Assembly: GCF_002394865.1 (NCBI RefSeq)
Contig: NZ_DGUZ01000009.1
Location: 75,889 to 139,888 of the forward strand
Reading direction: 5' to 3'
Source: Fibrobacter sp. UBA4297
GTDB lineage: Bacteria; Fibrobacterota; Fibrobacteria; Fibrobacterales; Fibrobacteraceae
Length of the DNA stretch: 64,000 bases
Under the pieces are notes generated by a model. The model did not search any database. It was not told where the DNA came from and saw nothing but the letters and a program-made list of their open reading frames with translations. The position numbers and the translations under genes are program-made. This document shows positions 60,388 through 64,000 of the stretch, piece by piece; position 1 is the stretch's first letter, and the number at the start of each line of letters is the position of its first letter.

Positions 60388-61119
60388 ATGAAAGTTGCAA
60401 TCGTTACTGGTTCTTCTAAGGGGATTGGCAAGGCTTGTGCCCTCCGCCTCGCTCGTGACGGCTACACGGTCGTCGTAAACTATTCTAGCTCTGATGCTGC
60501 CGCTCAGCAGACTTTGGACCAAATCAAGTCCGAAGGTGGCGACGGCATGATTTACAAGGCTAACGTTGCCGTGCTTGCCGAAGTCAAGCAGATGGTGCGC
60601 GATGTTTTCAAAGCCTACGGCCGCATTGATGTTCTCGTGAACAATGCCGGTATTGTTCGCGATGAATACCTCCTTATGATGAATCCGGACACGCTTGACA
60701 AGTGCTTTGACTTGAACGTGAAGGGCTACTTCTACTGCGCACAGCAGGTCGCTGTCAAGATGTACAAGCAGAAGTCTGGCGTTATCATCAACATGTCTTC
60801 TGTTTCTTCCAAGTTCGCACTCGCGGGCCAGGCTGTTTACAGTGCTACAAAGGGCGCCGTGAACTCCTTTACGCAGACGCTCGCCAAGGAACTCGGCGGT
60901 TACGGCATCCGCGTGAACGCAGTCGCTCCGGGCTTTGTCGCTACTGAAATGATCGAAGCCATCCCGGAAGAAACCCGCAAGGGCTACCTCGAAAAGGTGC
61001 CGCTCAAGCGCTTTGCCTCTGCTGACGAAGTCGCAAACGTCGTTTCTGCTCTCGCTTCTGACCAGTTCGCTTATGTGACGGGTCAGGTCATCGTTTTGGA
61101 TGGAGGTCTTTCCCTGTGA
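60388..61119 (+). CDS. fabG: 3-oxoacyl-ACP reductase
   Basis: FabG reduces the beta-keto group with NADPH. The 243-residue short-chain dehydrogenase has the TGSSKGIGKACA cofactor loop, NNAGIVRD, and the Ser138-Tyr151-Lys155 triad (MSSVSS, YSATKGA), ending GQVIVLDGGLSL. AAGGAG stands ahead of the ATG. Its stop overlaps the start of the dehydratase gene, so ketosynthase, reductase and dehydratase are made together. Confidence 0.94.
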   Translation: MKVAIVTGSSKGIGKACALRLARDGYTVVVNYSSSDAAAQQTLDQIKSEGGDGMIYKANVAVLAEVKQMVRDVFKAYGRIDVLVNNAGIVRDEYLLMMNPDTLDKCFDLNVKGYFYCAQQVAVKMYKQKSGVIINMSSVSSKFALAGQAVYSATKGAVNSFTQTLAKELGGYGIRVNAVAPGFVATEMIEAIPEETRKGYLEKVPLKRFASADEVANVVSALASDQFAYVTGQVIVLDGGLSL

Positions 61120-61562
61120 TGAACATTTACCAGATCAGCGAAAAGATTGCCCAGCGTCCGCCGTTCCAGATGATCGAAAAGGTCACGGAACTTGTCCCGA
61201 ACGAATCTGCAACGGGCATCAAGAATGTCTCCGTGAACGAACCGTACTTCATGGGCCACTTCCCGGGCACCCCGATTATGCCGGGCGTCCTCATTTGCGA
61301 AGCCTGCGCCCAGCTCTGCTCTCTCGTTATCGAGAAGCCGGCAGAAGACCTCGAAAAGAACTTGTACGTTCTTTTGAAGATTGACGGTTTCAAGTTCGTG
61401 AAGCCTGTGATTCCGGGCGACCAGCTCGAAATCTCCGTCAACAAGACGAAGGGCGGTGGAGTCATCGTTGGCTTTGACTGCGTTGTCAAGGTGAACGGCA
61501 ATGTCCACGCCAAGGGTTCGCTTACGTTTACGAGCATCCCCAAGGAATCTTTGGGCAAATAA
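61116..61562 (+). CDS. fabZ: 3-hydroxyacyl-ACP dehydratase, FabZ type
   Basis: A hot-dog-fold dehydratase of 148 residues. The catalytic His48 in YFMGHFPGTPIMPGV and Glu62 in ICEACAQ are those of FabZ. RPPFQMIEKV replaces the usual RYPFLLVDRV opening. The GTG at 61116 has GGAGG nine bases upstream and overlaps the fabG stop; the ATG at 61119 is the alternative. It completes the elongation cycle of the locus except for an enoyl reductase, which is not present here. Confidence 0.9.
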   Translation: MMNIYQISEKIAQRPPFQMIEKVTELVPNESATGIKNVSVNEPYFMGHFPGTPIMPGVLICEACAQLCSLVIEKPAEDLEKNLYVLLKIDGFKFVKPVIPGDQLEISVNKTKGGGVIVGFDCVVKVNGNVHAKGSLTFTSIPKESLGK

Positions 61563-61574
61563 ATTAATTGTCCT

Positions 61575-61685
61575 TTGTGTCATTCCGGCCTAGTGTGCTG
61601 AGCTATGACGATCTGTCATTCCGGCCTACCTGTCCTCGCGCCTGTCCTCGCTTGACGGGGATGACGGGGACGAGCCGGAATCTCC
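61575..61685. repeat. GTCATTCCGGCCT repeats
   Basis: Two GTCATTCCGGCCTA words (about 61580 and 61616), a CCTGTCCTCGC doublet, and GAGCCGGAATCTCC form a compound REP-like element that separates fabZ from the acyltransferase gene. Confidence 0.5.
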
Positions 61686-61707
61686 AAATAGAAAAATACG
61701 TTTGCGG

Positions 61708-62418
61708 ATGATTGAGAAAGCGAAAAATATAATTGCTGATTTGTTCTGGAAGTTTGTGCTCATCCTTGTTGTTTACGGGGTGCGCACTTACTTGTTGATT
61801 GTCTATCGCCCAAAGATGAAGTTCTTGGGCTCGGTAAAGTCGACGGATTTGAAGCAACCGATGATTATTATTGCAAATCACACGAGCATGCTCGATCCGC
61901 TGATGTTGCAGTCCTTGTTCTTCCACAAGCGCAGTATCGTTGTTGCTAAGGATCAGGTCGAAGACCCGCATTTCCATTGGGCTCTTTCGCGTTTCAAAAA
62001 TGTCATCCCATGCGACCGCTTTAACCTTGATACCGAATGGGCGCTCCTTGCGAAGAAGGAACTTGAAAAGGGCAATTCCGTTATAATCTTCCCGGAAGGC
62101 AAATGCCGTTATGATGGACTCATGAACGAGTTCAAGACGGGTTTTGCTTTCCTCGCTCGCAGTACGGGCACTCCGGTCCTTTCTGTGGGCATTGACGGCA
62201 TTTACAAGATGGGTCACCGCACGCAGATTGTGGTGGACGAACCCGAAAAGATTGAACGCGTGAAGGGTATCCCTTCTTCTAAGCATCTTACAGAACGTAG
62301 CGAATACTTCCGTCAGAAGGTCTGGAATTTGAAGCAAATTGCTTTGGGACAGCAAGGGGCTATTCTCCCTGTTGCCGCTGAAACGCCTGAAGAAGTTGTT
62401 CTTGAGGAGAGCAAGTAA
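61708..62418 (+). CDS. Lysophospholipid/1-acylglycerol-3-phosphate acyltransferase (PlsC-like)
   Basis: The 236-residue protein has an N-terminal membrane helix (about 12-33) and the acyltransferase blocks NHTSMLD (His58, Asp63), SRFKNVIPCDR, IIFPEGKCRYDG and LSVGIDGI. It transfers an acyl group to a lysophospholipid or, in polyene clusters, to a carrier-bound product. GCGGATG at the ATG; an upstream TTG at 61702 is less likely. The TAA overlaps the patatin start (TAATG), so the two form a coupled lipid-remodelling pair. Confidence 0.87.
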   Translation: MIEKAKNIIADLFWKFVLILVVYGVRTYLLIVYRPKMKFLGSVKSTDLKQPMIIIANHTSMLDPLMLQSLFFHKRSIVVAKDQVEDPHFHWALSRFKNVIPCDRFNLDTEWALLAKKELEKGNSVIIFPEGKCRYDGLMNEFKTGFAFLARSTGTPVLSVGIDGIYKMGHRTQIVVDEPEKIERVKGIPSSKHLTERSEYFRQKVWNLKQIALGQQGAILPVAAETPEEVVLEESK

Positions 62419-63266
62419 TGAAGATTGGCTTGGCTCTAGAAGGTGGTTCGCGTCAGACGATATTCTCGGCAGGCGTTTTGGACGCTTGGCTCGATGAAGG
62501 TATTTATTTCCCGTATATTTCGGGTGTGAGTGCCGGTTGCCATGCGGCCATGAACTTTGTCACGCGCCAGCGCGGCCGTTTCCGCTACATTATCCAGCCG
62601 ACCAAAATCCAGAAGGGTAGCGACAAGGCTCATCGCATTTTCGATGGAATCCAGAAGGAATGCTATGCGCTCCATTATAACGCGGCGTATGGCGACATGC
62701 CGTTCGATTTCCACCTGTTCTTTGGTTCGGGCGTTGAATGTGAATTTGGCATGACGTGCTTGGAAACGGGGCGTTCCGAATTTTTCCAGGAATACATGAG
62801 CGAAAAGCGTTTGCTCGATATCGTAAATGCGAGCAGTGCCCTTCCGGTGCTTTTCCCGATTGCCGAAATTGACGGCAAGCATTATGCGGATGGCTGCGTG
62901 ACATCTCCGATACCGTTCCGGCGTGCCTTTGAAAAGGGCTGTGACAAGGTCGTGGTGGTTTCGACGCATTACCCCGGCGAAATCGTGACGGACTTCCGCA
63001 AGTACCGCGTGATTTTGAATCCGATGTTCAAGCGCAAGTATCCGGATTTCTTCCGTGCGCTCATGTTGCGTTACAAGCGTTACGAGAAGATGTTTGCCGA
63101 GATGGAAAAGCTCGAAAAATCTGGCAAGCTCTTGATTTTCCGCCCGGAAAAAGAAGTCTGCGACCTCTTTGCGACGGATCGTAACGAACTCGACGAATCC
63201 TACAACATGGGGCTTGAATACGCCAAGCGCCGCATGAACGACCTCAAAACGTTCATGGAAATCTAG
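62418..63266 (+). CDS. Patatin-like phospholipase
   Basis: A serine acyl hydrolase of 282 residues with the Ser-Asp dyad: oxyanion loop LALEGGSRQ, GVSAG with Ser38, and ADGC with Asp158. The C-terminal 100 residues (about 190-282) are basic and helical and belong to the YjjU-like subgroup of patatins. No signal peptide is present. Together with the acyltransferase it could deacylate and reacylate phospholipids. It is the last gene of the locus and is followed by a REP-like palindrome. Confidence 0.9.
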   Translation: MKIGLALEGGSRQTIFSAGVLDAWLDEGIYFPYISGVSAGCHAAMNFVTRQRGRFRYIIQPTKIQKGSDKAHRIFDGIQKECYALHYNAAYGDMPFDFHLFFGSGVECEFGMTCLETGRSEFFQEYMSEKRLLDIVNASSALPVLFPIAEIDGKHYADGCVTSPIPFRRAFEKGCDKVVVVSTHYPGEIVTDFRKYRVILNPMFKRKYPDFFRALMLRYKRYEKMFAEMEKLEKSGKLLIFRPEKEVCDLFATDRNELDESYNMGLEYAKRRMNDLKTFMEI

Positions 63267-63285
63267 TTTTACATTGTCACCCCGG

Positions 63286-63322
63286 CTTTTTTGCAATGTC
63301 ACCCCGGCCACCGTGCCGGGGT
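63286..63322. repeat. REP-like palindrome after the patatin gene
   Basis: GTCACCCCGGC occurs twice; ACCCCGGC (63301-63308) pairs with GCCGGGGT (63315-63322) around CACCGT. Confidence 0.6.
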
Positions 63323-63395
63323 CAGTATCTCGTATAACAAAAAACATCGCCTTGAATGTAAAACTTTCTTTACTAAATTTTGCAAAAATTGAAAA

Positions 63396-63549
63396 CTTAC
63401 AAAAATGTAAGTGTTTGCACTCTAGACCCTCGATTTTTAGCGAAAAAAAGCAATCAATAAAACTGATAAAAAACTAACTTACAAAAATGTAAGAAATTGA
63501 AGATTTTTACTCCTTTTTCACTTTTTCGGAGCACCCTTTACTATCTTTA
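63396..63549 (+). promoter_or_regulatory. gdhA control region with two identical 16-bp palindromes
   Basis: CTTACAAAAATGTAAG occurs exactly twice, at 63396-63411 and 63478-63493, 82 bases apart. A TATCTTTA box lies at 63542-63549. The second palindrome is centred about 65-70 bases before the expected transcription start, a common distance for activators. Between the copies the DNA is AT-rich. GGAG precedes the gdhA ATG. Confidence 0.6.
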
Positions 63550-63597
63550 CAGACGTTAAAACATTAACAATCCAAACTCTCAACGGAGATACAAAAA

Positions 63598-64000
63598 ATG
63601 GCAATCAAGAATGCTTACCTTCAGAAAGTCTATGACAAGGTCGTCGCCCGTGATCCGGACCAGGCCCTCTTCCACCAGGCTGTCCGCGAATTCCTCGAAT
63701 CCCTCGACCCGGTCCTCGAACAGGACAAGTCTTGGGAAACCAACGGCGTGATCGACCGCCTCGTCGAACCGGAACGCGTGATCACTTTCCGCGTACCTTG
63801 GCTCGATGACAAGGGTAACGTTCAGGTCAACCGTGGCTACCGCGTGCAGTTCAACTCCGCCATTGGCCCGTACAAGGGCGGTATCCGTCTCCGTAACGAA
63901 GTGACGCTTTCCATGCTCAAGTTCCTCGGCTTCGAACAGATCTTCAAGAACAGCTTGACCACGCTCCCCATGGGTGGTGGCAAGGGCGGTTCCGACTTCG
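63598..64000 (+). CDS. gdhA: Glutamate dehydrogenase, N-terminal part (continues outside window)
   Basis: The first 134 residues match the NADP-type hexameric enzyme that makes glutamate from 2-oxoglutarate and ammonia: REFLESLDPVLEQD, ERVITFRVPWLDDKG, VNRGYRVQFNSAIGPYKGGIR, LKFLGFEQIFKNSLT and the catalytic lysine region PMGGGKGGSDF. The gene is cut by the window end. In rumen Fibrobacter ammonia is the main nitrogen source, so regulation by nitrogen supply is plausible; the twin palindromes upstream are candidate operator sites. Confidence 0.95.
   Translation, partial: MAIKNAYLQKVYDKVVARDPDQALFHQAVREFLESLDPVLEQDKSWETNGVIDRLVEPERVITFRVPWLDDKGNVQVNRGYRVQFNSAIGPYKGGIRLRNEVTLSMLKFLGFEQIFKNSLTTLPMGGGKGGSDF

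Noticed and set aside
57937..60522. An 861-codon open frame on the minus strand opposite the KS-CLF gene
   Set aside because: It is the antisense of a strongly supported gene with conserved ketosynthase motifs; its translation has no recognisable domain and no start signals. Similar long antisense frames opposite glyS (39055-40476) and the carboxyltransferase (55056-56561) were left out for the same reason.

Overview
The window is a chromosomal stretch of a Fibrobacter (F. succinogenes group) genome. The clearest marks are a lipoprotein carrying the F. succinogenes major paralogous domain (41170-42027), a secreted protein with a long SSSSxxx serine linker (37284-38906), a GH5 cellulase (16732-18111), many lipoproteins and outer-membrane barrels, and promoters of the TAnnTTTG type otherwise known from Bacteroidetes. 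The window is gene dense and holds no rRNA, tRNA, CRISPR array, transposase or prophage that I can support.

Layout. 1-10 kb: tail of a FlgD-like secreted protein, a membrane protein, yicC, a metX-metW fusion, dnaA, a squalene-synthase-like gene, lspA and an rluD-type pseudouridine synthase. 10-16.6 kb: an atypical MurC-like ligase, an MtaD-type deaminase, and two tandem lipoproteins sharing a duplicated module, the first also carrying DUF4419. 16.7-25 kb: GH5 cellulase, a translationally coupled TPR lipoprotein and outer-membrane protein pair, a YkgJ plus SprT-like pair, a lipoprotein with rearranged solute-binding lobes, and a UPF0340 protein. 25-30 kb: a protein with a DisA-like nucleotide cyclase signature, then orn, a small penicillin-binding protein and lgt. 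30-41 kb: fabF with a DUF2279 gene, an NSS transporter, pgpA, hflX, the poly-serine protein, glyS and an SMR transporter. 41-45 kb: a four-gene envelope operon. 45-54.8 kb: hisI, proA, an unusual GH2 protein, rplU-rpmA, a PilP-like gene, a formylglycine-enzyme-like lipoprotein and an inositol-phosphatase-family gene. 55-63.3 kb: a lipid/polyketide-type locus with an acyl-CoA carboxylase beta subunit, fabD, acpP, a fused ketosynthase plus chain-length-factor-like protein, fabG, fabZ, an acyltransferase and a patatin. The window ends in gdhA.

How genes work together. Lipoprotein processing (lgt, lspA), peptidoglycan (MurC-like ligase, PBP), phospholipid (pgpA, plsC, patatin) and fatty-acid genes (two fab groups) give the window a strong cell-envelope theme. 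Stop-start overlaps (ATGA, GTGA, TAATG) mark coupled pairs.

Intergenic DNA is the most unusual layer: TTAGAAC heptamer arrays, 13-bp GCGGC-N3-GCCGC hairpins, REP-like GTCATnCC palindromes, ACCACTA and TCTCGTC arrays, and a longer structured element seen twice. The best candidates for new biology are the KS-CLF locus, the DisA-like protein, the permuted binding-protein lipoprotein, the DUF4419 tandem, the near-leaderless promoters and the twin operator before gdhA.
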